Shown: positions 37,664 to 46,697 of the stretch, in pieces
How positions within the stretch are numbered: position 1 is the first letter of the stretch
Layout: each line of letters opens with the position of its first letter
Origin: Methylotenera sp.
Lineage (GTDB): Bacteria; Pseudomonadota; Gammaproteobacteria; Burkholderiales; Methylophilaceae
Reading direction: 5' to 3'
DNA: 64,000 nt
Assembly (NCBI RefSeq): GCF_029946165.1
Contig: NZ_JAQSDZ010000026.1
Location: 1 to 64,000, forward strand
The notes under the pieces: generated by a model
Database searches by the model: none
The model's input: the letters and a program-made list of their open reading frames with translations, nothing else
What the model was told of the DNA's origin: nothing
Translations under genes and position numbers: made by a program

Positions 37664-37948
37664 TTATGCTGGCTTAACTGTCACATCGCCTAAGACCATC
37701 GCTTGGCAAGCAAGGCGGTTATTCGGTTTGGCAAACTTTTGTTTAAGTAAATCTATTTCAAGCGGCGAAGGGACAGATAGATTTGCCGCGCCTTCGAGCA
37801 CATCAACCATACAGTCACCACAGTCATTTTCTTTGCAGCCAAACGGTATGCTAGCACCGATTTTTTCTGCCACTTCAACAATGCGCGTTCCGCGTGGTAC
37901 GGCTACGGTTGTTTTGATGTCAGCAAATGTAATATTATATTTAGGCAT
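37664..37948 (-). CDS. [2Fe-2S] ferredoxin
   Basis: 94 residues, plant-type ligands C-x5-C-x2-C (GCKENDCGDCM) and RLACQAM. It is a shorter tandem paralogue of the next gene: both open with KxTFxDxxxTVxVPxGTRIxE. Confidence 0.88.
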   Translation of the reverse strand: MPKYNITFADIKTTVAVPRGTRIVEVAEKIGASIPFGCKENDCGDCMVDVLEGAANLSVPSPLEIDLLKQKFAKPNNRLACQAMVLGDVTVKPA

Positions 37949-37957
37949 AATCTTTCC

Positions 37958-38317
37958 TTACAAAGGTGCGACGACAACGTCACCAAAAACCTGCGTTTGA
38001 CAAGCAAGGCGGCAATTTTTACCGATGAAATTTTCACGCTGCATTTTTGCTTGTAAAGCATCAATGTCTTTTGTGGCACGCCACCCGTCCATGATTTCTT
38101 GATAGCGAGCAAGCAGCACGGCTTTCTCTTCTTTAGAGATTGCCGACATATTTTCTTTGCCCTTAATCACTTCAAACAAGCAAACTCCGCAATCGCCTTC
38201 GCGGCAGTTGTAAGCGATATACGAACCAACCGCTTCTGATATTTCGATAATTCGCGTGCCGACTGGGACATTGACTGTCACGTTGACGTCAGAGAATGTA
38301 ACTTTTGCTTTGGCCAT
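37958..38317 (-). CDS. [2Fe-2S] ferredoxin, extended form
   Basis: 119 residues, ligands in NCREGDCGVCL and RLACQTQV. Compared with its neighbour it carries an extra, charged segment of about 25 residues (YQEIMDGWRATKDIDALQAK) between the third and fourth ligand. The tandem is 9 bp apart, downstream of the flavodiiron gene. Confidence 0.88.
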   Translation of the reverse strand: MAKAKVTFSDVNVTVNVPVGTRIIEISEAVGSYIAYNCREGDCGVCLFEVIKGKENMSAISKEEKAVLLARYQEIMDGWRATKDIDALQAKMQRENFIGKNCRLACQTQVFGDVVVAPL

Positions 38318-38369
38318 AATTCACTTCCTATTTTTGTTGCATTAACAGTATTTGATTATTAGTATTGCT

Positions 38370-39644
38370 TTAATTGATCAATTCTTTGCGTGAAGCAAGC
38401 AATGTCGCCATATCGATAACACGTGGCGCATTCACACCCATTAAGTGCTCGCCAGCTTCTTGTCCATACTTGCGGCATTGCTCTAGTTCATCTAATGAAG
38501 GAATCAACTTGATGCGCACGCCATCTAGTGGCAAGCGCATCTTTAAGCCACGCATTCTGTCTTCTAACATGCGAACCGCTTCGCCAGACCAGCCAAATGA
38601 ACCAAAAGCACCAGCTAGCTTGCCTTTCACATTAATCTTGGCAAAGGATGAAACCAAATCCCATGCGGGTTTTACGGCATCACCATTAATGGTGGGAGAG
38701 CCAATTAAAATGCCGTCAGCGTCTTCAACCAAATCAACAAACAAGTCGGAATCGCCACCTTCCATGTCGTACAATGAAGCACGCACCCCTGCAACTTGTT
38801 CAGCACCATCACGAATCATTCGTGCCATTTGCGTGGTACTGCCATAAGCGCTGATGTAGAAAATCAATAAAGTCTTCTCGTCCGCATTCACTTCACTTTG
38901 TAAGCCCTGCCCACTTAAATCGCGATAGCGTTGTATATAACTGGTTGGCTTATCGCGTAATATCGGTCCGTGGGTTGGTGCAATGATATTAATCGGCAAA
39001 GGCTCAATGAGTTGTAGCGCATTAATTACATGCTCACGGAAAGGCCGCATAATGTGTGCGTAGTAATACTCAAAGGCAAAGCGAAAGTCCCCTACTTTGT
39101 CATTGAATAAACGCTCATCGCAAAAATGACAGCCAAATACATCACCAGAAAATAAAATACATTCTTCTTCTAAATAAGTGCATTGCGTATCTGGCCAATG
39201 TAAATAAGGCGTGTGCAAGAATTTAAGCGTACGGTCGCCTAGGCTAATCGTGTCACCAGTGCCAACTGAAGTAAATTCCACATCCTGTTGATTGAGCAAT
39301 GCTTTAATCATCAATTGCGCTGATTGGGAAATATATAATTTAGCCTGTGGCGCACGGCGCATCAACTCTGGCAATGCGCCTGTATGGTCTGGTTCTAAGT
39401 GATTAAGGATGATGACCTTAATTTCATCATACCGAGCAACCGCTTCTAATCGCTCGAAAAACTGATCGGCACATTCGGCTTTAACGGTATCGACCACCGC
39501 CACTCCATCGCTACCACGCACCGCATAAGCGTTGTACGTCGTGCCGTTTGGGGTTTTAAGTATGATGTCAAAGCTACGCATATCAGGGTCTAAAGCCCCT
39601 ATCCATTGCACCCGCTCTGAAAGCCATACTGGCGATTTGGTCAT
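38370..39644 (-). CDS. A-type flavodiiron protein (FprA/ROO family)
   Basis: 424 residues. An N-terminal metallo-beta-lactamase-like domain retains the di-iron ligands (H-x-E-x-D-H in NHLEPDHTG, H in LHTPYLHWPD, D in FSGDVFG, H in APTHGPI). A C-terminal flavodoxin domain begins FYISAYGSTTQMA. Such proteins reduce O2 to water, or NO to N2O, with electrons from a small redox protein. In the fix/ferredoxin operon it probably scavenges O2 to protect nitrogenase. Confidence 0.9.
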   Translation of the reverse strand: MTKSPVWLSERVQWIGALDPDMRSFDIILKTPNGTTYNAYAVRGSDGVAVVDTVKAECADQFFERLEAVARYDEIKVIILNHLEPDHTGALPELMRRAPQAKLYISQSAQLMIKALLNQQDVEFTSVGTGDTISLGDRTLKFLHTPYLHWPDTQCTYLEEECILFSGDVFGCHFCDERLFNDKVGDFRFAFEYYYAHIMRPFREHVINALQLIEPLPINIIAPTHGPILRDKPTSYIQRYRDLSGQGLQSEVNADEKTLLIFYISAYGSTTQMARMIRDGAEQVAGVRASLYDMEGGDSDLFVDLVEDADGILIGSPTINGDAVKPAWDLVSSFAKINVKGKLAGAFGSFGWSGEAVRMLEDRMRGLKMRLPLDGVRIKLIPSLDELEQCRKYGQEAGEHLMGVNAPRVIDMATLLASRKELIN

Positions 39645-39656
39645 GGTGTTAAATAA

Positions 39657-39953
39657 CTAACCGAATTTAAATAATATGCCATAACCACCCCTTGGGTATT
39701 CCCAAGCGACGTTACTATGCTCATCACAAATAATGCGACAAGTGCCACACTCCAAACAGCCATCGCTAATCACGGTTACTTGTCCATTGGCCTCTGCAGT
39801 CCAACAAGCAGCGGGGCAACATACGGTACAAGCTTGAGCTTCACAATGATTGCGACATTTATCTTCATCGATAATGCTGATGTGTGGGCGGCCAGAATCT
39901 ACTTTGTAGCGGTTCTGAAACAGCTTTTCTTCGACTTTTACAACGACACTCAT
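39657..39953 (-). CDS. fixX: FixX, ferredoxin-like electron carrier
   Basis: 98 residues from the ATG that overlaps the fixC stop (ATGA). Cysteine motifs CRNHCEAQACTVCCPAAC and CLECGTCRIICDEHSNVAWEYPRGGYG are diagnostic for FixX. It accepts electrons from FixC in the electron-bifurcating FixABCX complex. Confidence 0.94.
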   Translation of the reverse strand: MSVVVKVEEKLFQNRYKVDSGRPHISIIDEDKCRNHCEAQACTVCCPAACWTAEANGQVTVISDGCLECGTCRIICDEHSNVAWEYPRGGYGILFKFG

Positions 39954-41248
39954 TCGAATGCCCTCCATAACTTAAATGCATCACCCATTAAGCCAAACAG
40001 TGAGCGGCGTTGACTGAAACTCTTGCGAATTTGTTTTTCTTTGGTCTTTTTATCCACGCCATCTACCGTTAACATGGTGCGAGCGGCTTGTGAAATTAAA
40101 TCTGGATAATCGTTAAAGAACTGCGGATTAGTATGGAAAACATCTGGCATGTTTTTATACTTTTTCATGTCTTTCATCACAAAGCTTTCGTCTAGACGCG
40201 CTTTATAGCGTTTTAAGTTGGCAGCGCTAAACTCTTTGCCTTCGCTCTTCAGCTCAATCAAGGTATCAGCCGCATGCATACCCGTAGTCATGGCGAGGTT
40301 AGAGCCTTCTCTATGCACGGCATTTACAAACATGCCTGCGTCACCAACAATCATCCAGCCATCCCCGTACAAGTTTGGTATAGCGTTAAAGCCACCTTCA
40401 GGAATCAAATGTGCGGTGTATTCTTTCATCTCACCGCCTTCAAGCATTGGCTTAATGGAAGGATGTGCTTTCATTTGTTCCAATAATTCGTAGGGTGTGA
40501 TTTTTTGATTTTTGAAATCAGACAACATGCAACCTACACCAATCGTAATAGACTCACGATTGGTATATAAAAAGCCTGTACCCATCATGCCTTTGGTGAT
40601 CTTTCCCACCATCTCAATCACTACGCCTTCATCACCTTTTACACCAAAACGCTGCTCAATCAACTCTTGCGGCATAAAGTGAATTTCTTTCACTGCCAGC
40701 GCCACGTTTTTAGGTTTTAACTCTGGATGAAAACCTGCTTTTTTAGCTAAAAGTGAATTCACGCCATCAGCCAAAATCACCGCATCTGCATAAATTTCAC
40801 CGCCTTGACGGTCTGTCATTACGCCAATCACGCGCTGACCATCTAGTAGTAAATGTGATACTGTTGTTTCACAAATCAGCAAAGCCCCTGCTTTTTGTAC
40901 GCGCTCTGAAAACCATTTGTCAAACTGGGCGCGAATCATGGTGTAACGGTTGTACGGCTCTTTATTAAAGCTGTCTGAACGGTAATGTGTACCTACGAAT
41001 GAATCATCATCGAGTACCCACATACGCTGTTCAATCACATGACGCTCTAATGGCGCATCATCACGGAAATCTGGGATTAACTTTTCTAAGGCATCTGAAT
41101 AAAGAATCGCACCTTGCACGTTCTTAGAGCCAGGTGATTCACCGCGCTCAATTTGCAGCACGCTCAAGCCTGATTCAGCTAACTTCAGTGCAGCTGCATT
41201 GCCTGAAGGCCCTGCACCAACAACGATGACATCAAATTTTTCAGCCAT
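39950..41248 (-). CDS. fixC: FixC, ETF:quinone oxidoreductase-like flavoprotein
   Basis: 432 residues. FAD loop VVGAGPSGNAAALKLAESG at the N terminus and the ETF-QO-like GDAGMFVNAVHREGSNLAM motif are visible. In FixABCX it takes electrons bifurcated from FixAB (NADH oxidation with quinone and low-potential ferredoxin/flavodoxin as acceptors). Confidence 0.95.
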   Translation of the reverse strand: MAEKFDVIVVGAGPSGNAAALKLAESGLSVLQIERGESPGSKNVQGAILYSDALEKLIPDFRDDAPLERHVIEQRMWVLDDDSFVGTHYRSDSFNKEPYNRYTMIRAQFDKWFSERVQKAGALLICETTVSHLLLDGQRVIGVMTDRQGGEIYADAVILADGVNSLLAKKAGFHPELKPKNVALAVKEIHFMPQELIEQRFGVKGDEGVVIEMVGKITKGMMGTGFLYTNRESITIGVGCMLSDFKNQKITPYELLEQMKAHPSIKPMLEGGEMKEYTAHLIPEGGFNAIPNLYGDGWMIVGDAGMFVNAVHREGSNLAMTTGMHAADTLIELKSEGKEFSAANLKRYKARLDESFVMKDMKKYKNMPDVFHTNPQFFNDYPDLISQAARTMLTVDGVDKKTKEKQIRKSFSQRRSLFGLMGDAFKLWRAFE

Positions 41249-41258
41249 TTGGATTCCT

Positions 41259-41383
41259 CTAAAAATTCAAGTTTTGAAGGCAGACTAGGCGCGAGCGGAA
41301 AATGGTGACGCGGCATATGTCTGATATGTAAGGAAGCATTTTTCGCGAGCAACACCGTATGGCGAAAAAAAATGAATTTTTAG
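41259..41383. repeat. MITE-like element between fixB and fixC
   Basis: About 125 bp bounded by inverted repeats CTAAAAATTCA (41259-41269) and TGAATTTTTAG (41373-41383), with the heptamer CGCGAGC repeated inside in the same orientation (41290 and 41345 areas). It encodes nothing and splits an otherwise tight operon. Presence of other copies in the genome cannot be tested here. Confidence 0.5.
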
Positions 41384-41395
41384 ATGTATCCATGA

Positions 41396-42487
41396 TTAAC
41401 CTGCCTTTCTTGCGGTTGCCAAATGCGCTTTAAATGCTTCGGTCAGCATCGGTAATATTGTCATAGCGTTACCCACAATACCGTAATGCGCAAAGTCAAA
41501 AATGGGAGCATTCGGGTCACTATTGATGGCAATAATCACATCTGAGGCATCCATTCCTACGCGATGTTGAATGGCGCCGGAAATACCCGCTGCGATATAC
41601 AGTTTAGGCCGTACTGTTTTACCTGACTGCCCTACCTGACGCTCTAAATCAAGCCAGCCAGCTTGAACAACTGGTCTTGTTCCACCGACCTCAGCACCTA
41701 ATACTGCGGCTAAATCCCATATCAACTTAAAGTTTTCAGGTTTTTTCATCCCACGACCACCTGAGATAATGATGTCAGCAAATGGCAGTTGTGGTTTGTC
41801 TTGCATAGCGTCTGGTATAAATTCCAACACCTTGGTAATAATGTCTTTTTCAAACATACCCAAAGTGTCTTCAATAATGCGACCCGTACGCGATGTATCT
41901 GCATCAGGCATTGGCATTACACGAGGGCGTACTGTCGCCATTTGTGGACGATAATTAAGTGTTTGGATGGTACAAAGCAAACTACCGCCAAAAGTTGGGC
42001 GTGTTGCCAACAAACTACGCGCTTCTATATCTACATTCAATTCGGTACAGTCAGCCGTTAAGCCTGTCTTTAAGGTTGTTGCAACACTACCAGCTAAGTC
42101 GCGGCCCAAGGTTGTTGCACCTAACAGTAAAATCTCTGGCTGATATTTGTTTACCAAGTCTGTTAAACCTTTAGTAAATGGTTCGTTGCGGTAATCCGTC
42201 ATCAAACCATCTTCCATCAAGTAGCATAAATCAGCGCCGTGGGTAAATGCTTCTTGGCAAAAGCTACGAGTTACCTCACCAGGCTCACCCATCACAACGC
42301 CAGCTAATTCCACACTTAAACTATCAGCGAGTTTTCTGCCCTCGCCCAATAATTCCAGCGATACTGGATGAATTTTGCCGCGTTCATGCTCAACGAAAAC
42401 CCAAACGCCTTTATAAGCCTTTAGTCTATCGTCAAGCTCAATGCGCTTTTTGCCCATTGGCTTTTTAACTTCTGGAGCTTCACTCAT
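41396..42487 (-). CDS. fixB: FixB, electron transfer flavoprotein alpha subunit
   Basis: 363 residues. An ETF-alpha N-terminal domain is followed by the C-terminal FAD domain with [11 protein letters not shown]-type, [12 protein letters not shown] and [26 protein letters not shown] motifs. With FixA it forms the bifurcating ETF. Confidence 0.95.
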   Translation of the reverse strand: MSEAPEVKKPMGKKRIELDDRLKAYKGVWVFVEHERGKIHPVSLELLGEGRKLADSLSVELAGVVMGEPGEVTRSFCQEAFTHGADLCYLMEDGLMTDYRNEPFTKGLTDLVNKYQPEILLLGATTLGRDLAGSVATTLKTGLTADCTELNVDIEARSLLATRPTFGGSLLCTIQTLNYRPQMATVRPRVMPMPDADTSRTGRIIEDTLGMFEKDIITKVLEFIPDAMQDKPQLPFADIIISGGRGMKKPENFKLIWDLAAVLGAEVGGTRPVVQAGWLDLERQVGQSGKTVRPKLYIAAGISGAIQHRVGMDASDVIIAINSDPNAPIFDFAHYGIVGNAMTILPMLTEAFKAHLATARKAG

Positions 42488-42502
42488 GACTTAACCTTTC
42501 TT

Positions 42503-43348
42503 TCATACCGCACGTTTAGCGATTTCTTTTTCTAGTTTCGGATATTTAGCAAATACCTTAGCCAGCAAAGTCACACTCAATTCTTTGGGGTCATTCCCTT
42601 CACACTGGATAATTTCTGCTTTAACCGCTCTGGGCGTAGGTGCAAATACTTTAGAAACCACAGTAGGAGAACCTTTCAAGCCAACTGAGGTGACATCCTC
42701 AATTCCTGCCTGCTCACGATTCCACACTCTGATTTGGTAGCGCGATGCTCTAAACATATTCGTCATAGTGGCAAAGCGCATTTCATTAGTGCCTTCCAAC
42801 ACGGTAATTAAGCTAGGGGTGCTGGTTTTAAGTAACTGCACACCACCTTCAGAACGGCGTTCAACTGTGATTTCATGGTTTTCTAAATCAACTGAACGCA
42901 CTTTTGAAACGTAAGTTAAGAGTTGCATGTTTAGACGTTTGGCAATACCAGGGCCAACTTGCGCGGTATCTCCGTCAATCGTTTGCTTGCCAGTGAACAC
43001 TAAATCCACAGGCATATCTTTGTGAATTTGCGTAATGGCTGAAGCCAGCGCACAACTAGTAGCCAGCGTATCAGACCCTGCAAACGCGCGATCTGTCACT
43101 AACACTGCATCGTCAGCGCCGTATGAAATGGCTTTGCGAAGCGCGGCTTCTGCCATCGGCGGCCCCATAGTAAGCACGGTCACGCGTCCACCGTATTTAT
43201 CTTTTAGCTTTAAGGCTTCCTCTAGTGCAAAAAGATCATAGGGATTCACAATCGCAGGGACACCTTGACGCATAATCGTATTGGTCACTGGATGTACGCG
43301 AATTTGCGCACTATCAGGTACTTGCTTAATACAAACTACAATATGCAT
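42503..43348 (-). CDS. fixA: FixA, electron transfer flavoprotein beta subunit
   Basis: 281 residues, ETF-beta family (MHIVVCIKQVPDSAQIRV start; NPYDLFALEEALKLKDKYGG; FTGKQTIDGDTAQVGPGIA AMP/FAD loop). First gene after a NifA-type promoter at 43403. Confidence 0.95.
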   Translation of the reverse strand: MHIVVCIKQVPDSAQIRVHPVTNTIMRQGVPAIVNPYDLFALEEALKLKDKYGGRVTVLTMGPPMAEAALRKAISYGADDAVLVTDRAFAGSDTLATSCALASAITQIHKDMPVDLVFTGKQTIDGDTAQVGPGIAKRLNMQLLTYVSKVRSVDLENHEITVERRSEGGVQLLKTSTPSLITVLEGTNEMRFATMTNMFRASRYQIRVWNREQAGIEDVTSVGLKGSPTVVSKVFAPTPRAVKAEIIQCEGNDPKELSVTLLAKVFAKYPKLEKEIAKRAV

Positions 43349-43402
43349 ATCAACTCCGTTTGTTAACCAGTGACCTATTAGCCACTTTACGATTCACTAT
43401 CA

Positions 43403-43417
43403 GCAACCTTTGTGCCA
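43403..43417 (-). promoter_or_regulatory. sigma-54 promoter of the fixABCX operon
   Basis: Minus-strand TGGCACAAAGGTTGC, consensus -24/-12 with correct spacing, 55 bp before the fixA ATG. Confidence 0.88.
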
Positions 43418-43486
43418 ATCGACTTAAAAATAAATATTTACTTTAAATACAATTAGTTATAGTGCTATTGGCTAAGCTTTATATTT

Positions 43487-43502
43487 TGTAGCAAACCTGA
43501 CA
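43487..43502. promoter_or_regulatory. NifA upstream activator sequence of fixA
   Basis: TGT-N10-ACA (TGTAGCAAACCTGACA), 70-85 bp upstream of the fixA -24 element, just past the nifW stop codon. Confidence 0.8.
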
Positions 43503-43504
43503 AT

Positions 43505-43843
43505 TTACGCTGTACCACGCTCAACCAATGTCTGTTTTAGCTTATTTACGCTCACAGTTTGCACACCAGCTTTGTCTTGAAAGACTTTGAAGACTTTTTC
43601 TGCCACTGAATTTGATTCCACAAAGTCTTGGTAAGATTGTTGTAGCTTTGCTTTGTAAGCTTCAAGTTCAGCTTCTGCTGACAAGCCTTCTGGCACTGGG
43701 TCACGACCGATATATTGCTGAAAGCGCTTTAAAATATGTAAGCGGTTTACTTGCACCACCTGTGGCACATAATCCACACCTAAAAAATCAAAAAACTCTT
43801 CTGCCGCTGAAAACTTTTGCATTGCATTTAATAACTGGCTCAT
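43505..43843 (-). CDS. nifW: NifW, nitrogenase stabilising/protective protein
   Basis: 112 residues matching NifW (FSAAEEFFDFLGVDYVPQVVQVNRLHILKRF core). It helps homocitrate/MoFe maturation and is reported to protect the MoFe protein from oxygen. Downstream of nifV by 45 bp. Confidence 0.94.
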   Translation of the reverse strand: MSQLLNAMQKFSAAEEFFDFLGVDYVPQVVQVNRLHILKRFQQYIGRDPVPEGLSAEAELEAYKAKLQQSYQDFVESNSVAEKVFKVFQDKAGVQTVSVNKLKQTLVERGTA

Positions 43844-43888
43844 GGTGACTCCAAAAAATAATAGGGGTTAAGTGAAAAGTGTATCAAT

Positions 43889-45025
43889 CTAATGCTGAGT
43901 GCTATGGGTGATTTCGAGGTACATTTTCCGCAAGTCATCCGCTTGCGGTATGCGTTTATTGTTATTGGCAAACTGGCGTATCTGCGCCATTAACATCGGC
44001 GCTTCTATTTCGAGCAAATGAATACCTAACTGAGCGTAGGCATACTTCAAACCATGTCCGCCAGAATGCTTACCGAGCACGAGTTGGCGATCCCGACCCA
44101 CATCTGCCGGGTCAAAACTTTCATAAGTGCTTGGGTCTTTTAAAAGGCCATCTACATGTAAGCCTGATTCGTGGGTGAAAACTGCCTCGCCAACAATGCT
44201 TTTGTTAGCCGCTACAGAACGGCCTGAAGCCTCAGCCACTAATTTAGAAATCGAGGGGAAACCTTGCATATCAATTCCCGTGTCTACGCCATGAATACGC
44301 CACAAGGCCATCACCACCTCTTCAAGCGGCGCATTGCCGGCACGCTCGCCTAAGCCATTCACAGTAGTGTTTACATGACTAGCACCTGCCATGATGGCCG
44401 CAATCGAGTTAGCCGTCGCCAAGCCTAAATCATCGTGGGCGTGCATCTCAATTTCCATATCTGTCGCGGCGACCAGTTCGGCAATTCTTGAATGTGTGAC
44501 GAAGGGATCTAACACACCCAAAGTATCTGCATAGCGGAAACGGCTTGCACCAGCTCGTTGAGCGGTATCCAACACTTGTAAAACAAATGATTGTTCAGCG
44601 CGTGAGGCATCTTCGCCGCCCACCGAAACCTGCAAACCTAAATCACAGGCTTTTTGTACAAAATACGAAACTTGATTGAGCACCCAATGACGATCTTTTC
44701 GCAATTTGCGTTCAATGTGTAAATCAGAAACAGGAATAGACAGGTTAACCATATTCACACCTGTTTTTAGGCATGCTGCTAAATCCCCCTCCGTCATCCG
44801 TCCCCATACCATTAGACGGCTACTTAGATTCAAATCAACGATAGCGCGAATATCTTCAATCTCCGCTTCACCCATCGCTGGTATACCAATTTCAAGCTCC
44901 TGCACGCCAATGGTATCCAACGAAAGCGCAATTAATTGCTTTTCAGCGCGTGTAAACGCCACGCCAGCAGTCTGCTCACCGTCACGTAGGGTAGTATCAT
45001 TCACAATTGGCGTAATCGTTGGCAC
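43889..45025 (-). CDS. nifV: NifV, homocitrate synthase
   Basis: 378 residues. Claisen-type aldolase of the HMGL family: [16 protein letters not shown] start, the metal motif [14 protein letters not shown], and [19 protein letters not shown]. It condenses acetyl-CoA and 2-oxoglutarate to homocitrate, the organic ligand of FeMo-co. First gene of the nifV-nifW run. Confidence 0.96.
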   Translation of the reverse strand: MPTITPIVNDTTLRDGEQTAGVAFTRAEKQLIALSLDTIGVQELEIGIPAMGEAEIEDIRAIVDLNLSSRLMVWGRMTEGDLAACLKTGVNMVNLSIPVSDLHIERKLRKDRHWVLNQVSYFVQKACDLGLQVSVGGEDASRAEQSFVLQVLDTAQRAGASRFRYADTLGVLDPFVTHSRIAELVAATDMEIEMHAHDDLGLATANSIAAIMAGASHVNTTVNGLGERAGNAPLEEVVMALWRIHGVDTGIDMQGFPSISKLVAEASGRSVAANKSIVGEAVFTHESGLHVDGLLKDPSTYESFDPADVGRDRQLVLGKHSGGHGLKYAYAQLGIHLLEIEAPMLMAQIRQFANNNKRIPQADDLRKMYLEITHSTQH

Positions 45026-45070
45026 AATATATTCTCACTGACATCCTTTGATTCACTTAATACAAATTAA

Positions 45071-45085
45071 GCATCAAACATGCCA
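45071..45085 (-). promoter_or_regulatory. sigma-54 promoter of nifVW
   Basis: Minus-strand TGGCATGTTTGATGC: GG and GC are 12 bp apart as required, but the -12 box is ATGC instead of TTGC, so it may be weaker. Confidence 0.75.
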
Positions 45086-45130
45086 ATGAAAAAGACGTTT
45101 ATTTACAACAAGTTAGGTTGTTGCGCGGAT

Positions 45131-45155
45131 TGTATGGTTTGTAACAGTTATTACA
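45131..45155. promoter_or_regulatory. two overlapping NifA upstream activator sequences of nifV
   Basis: TGTATGGTTTGTAACA (45131-45146) and TGTAACAGTTATTACA (45140-45155) are both exact TGT-N10-ACA sites and share 7 bp, so they cannot easily be filled at the same time. They lie 46-70 bp upstream of the nifV -24 element. They are also 81-105 bp before the divergent gene at 45237. Confidence 0.8.
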
Positions 45156-45236
45156 AAGCTAGAAACTATTTGTTGTGAATGAAGTAAGATATTAACCAAT
45201 CAAGTACATATCTATATCAATTAACGAGAAATACCC

Positions 45237-45842
45237 ATGACACAGCAACGCTACCACTCTGCCATAGCAGCTTTTGACAAAGCCAATGCAGAAGACCCCA
45301 ACCTCGAAGTATTCAACGGTAAGGAGTATCCAAAAGAATTACTCTATGCGCAGCGCATGACTGACATGCTAGAAATCTACATACCAGAAGCGTCTGAAAC
45401 CTTAAAACTATCTGTGCGTGCGCAGCATATTCAGCGTTGGAAAACGCCACGAAGCAACTACCCAATGGATAGGCAAGGTTATTTGCAATGGCGTACAGGT
45501 TTATACAAATTTCACGCTGAAACAGCAGGTAATTTGATGAAATCGGTGGGTTATGACGATGAAAGCATTACGCTTGTTCAGGCCAATATTGGCAAAAAAG
45601 GTTTGAAAATAAACCCTGAAACGCAGCTGACGGAAGACGTTGCTGGCTTGGTGTTTATTCAATACTATATGTTTGCATTTGCTTCCAGCCACCCAGAATA
45701 TGATGAAGCTAAATGGATTCAAATCATAAAAAAAACATGGCTAAAAATGTCGCCACGTGCGCATGAATTTGCCTTGGCTGGCAAAATTCAACTGCCAGAA
45801 GCATTAGTACCACTGATTCTTAAGTCCATTCAAACGGTATAA
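45237..45842 (+). CDS. DUF4202 family protein
   Basis: 201 residues. The conserved blocks ELLYAQRMTDMLEIYIPEASETL, VRAQHIQRWKTPRSNYPMDRQGYLQWR and AGLVFIQYYM are the DUF4202 signature; the His/Asp-rich pattern recalls a metal-dependent phosphohydrolase fold, but function is unknown. Transcribed divergently from nifV and closed by a strong terminator. Confidence 0.88.
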   Translation: MTQQRYHSAIAAFDKANAEDPNLEVFNGKEYPKELLYAQRMTDMLEIYIPEASETLKLSVRAQHIQRWKTPRSNYPMDRQGYLQWRTGLYKFHAETAGNLMKSVGYDDESITLVQANIGKKGLKINPETQLTEDVAGLVFIQYYMFAFASSHPEYDEAKWIQIIKKTWLKMSPRAHEFALAGKIQLPEALVPLILKSIQTV

Positions 45843-45866
45843 GCTAACATCTCATATCTCACATCA

Positions 45867-45904
45867 GTCAGCTAGCCTATCTGGGCTAGCTGACAGCTTT
45901 TTTC
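45867..45904 (+). terminator. rho-independent terminator after the DUF4202 gene
   Basis: An 11-bp perfect stem (GTCAGCTAGCC/GGCTAGCTGAC) with a 6-nt loop, followed after AGC by six T. Confidence 0.93.
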
Positions 45905-45910
45905 AAACGC

Positions 45911-45926
45911 TGGCACACCAAATGCT
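45911..45926 (+). promoter_or_regulatory. possible sigma-54 promoter of the GST gene
   Basis: TGGCACACCAAATGCT has the -24 box and correct spacing but ATGC at -12. No upstream NifA site was found; an exact TGT-N10-ACA (45952-45967) lies downstream of it, an unusual place. Confidence 0.4.
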
Positions 45927-45986
45927 TACTCTGTTGTTACCGATATTTTTTTGTCGGCAATACAACATTGTTTGGAAAGCATCCCC

Positions 45987-46616
45987 ATGAAATTTTATAT
46001 GACCCCAGGTTCGTGCTCGACTGGCATTCACATTCTGCTTGAAACGCTGGAACTGCCATTTGAGGTGTATTTGGTCAATCTCATGGCGGGTGACCAATTT
46101 AAATCTGAATATCTTGCCATTAACCCCAAAGCCACCATTCCAACACTGGTGCGCGATGATGGGTCATCCATCACCGACTTTCAAGCCATTGCATGGTGGC
46201 TTGCGCGGCGCTATCCAAAAGCCAAGCTATTGCCTGACGATATAGAGGGTGAAACGCGCGTGCTGGAAACCATGAATTATGTGGTTGGTACGATTCACGG
46301 GCAAGGCTACACGCGCATTTTCACCACGGCTAACTACAGCACCAATGACAGTGCTGGCAAAGCTGACCATGCGGTGATTCAGACACGTGGTCGCGAGATT
46401 GTCGAAAAAGGGTTTGCGGTGATGAATGCGCTGCTGGCGGATAAAGAGTATGTGGTCGGCAACTTCAGCATTGCCGATGCGGCTTTGTTTTATGTTGAGT
46501 TTTGGGCGGACAAAATTAAAGTTGACTTGCCACCCAACTGCCAAGCACACTACCAGCGCATGTTGCAACGGCCAGTGGTGCGGCAGGTTTTATTGGAGGA
46601 GGGCTATCGGGTTTAG
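45987..46616 (+). CDS. glutathione S-transferase
   Basis: 209 residues from the ATG at 45987. N-terminal thioredoxin fold (MKFYMTPGSCSTGIHILLETL, cis-proline in NPKATIPTLV, then SITDFQAIAWWLARRYP), C-terminal helical domain with FSIADAALFYVEFW. It resembles bacterial beta-class GSTs; the SCSTG loop may provide the catalytic cysteine or serine. Substrate unknown. Confidence 0.88.
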   Translation: MKFYMTPGSCSTGIHILLETLELPFEVYLVNLMAGDQFKSEYLAINPKATIPTLVRDDGSSITDFQAIAWWLARRYPKAKLLPDDIEGETRVLETMNYVVGTIHGQGYTRIFTTANYSTNDSAGKADHAVIQTRGREIVEKGFAVMNALLADKEYVVGNFSIADAALFYVEFWADKIKVDLPPNCQAHYQRMLQRPVVRQVLLEEGYRV

Positions 46617-46697
46617 CGAAACACACTTAAGCATGATTTTTGCTTAATCAAATTTAATGGCTACAAAACCCTACATTCACGACAAACGAGACAATTC

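Noticed and set aside
45952-45967. Exact TGT-N10-ACA site before the GST gene as a NifA enhancer
   Set aside because: It lies downstream of the only sigma-54-like promoter there; a six-base pattern of this kind is expected several times by chance in 64 kb.
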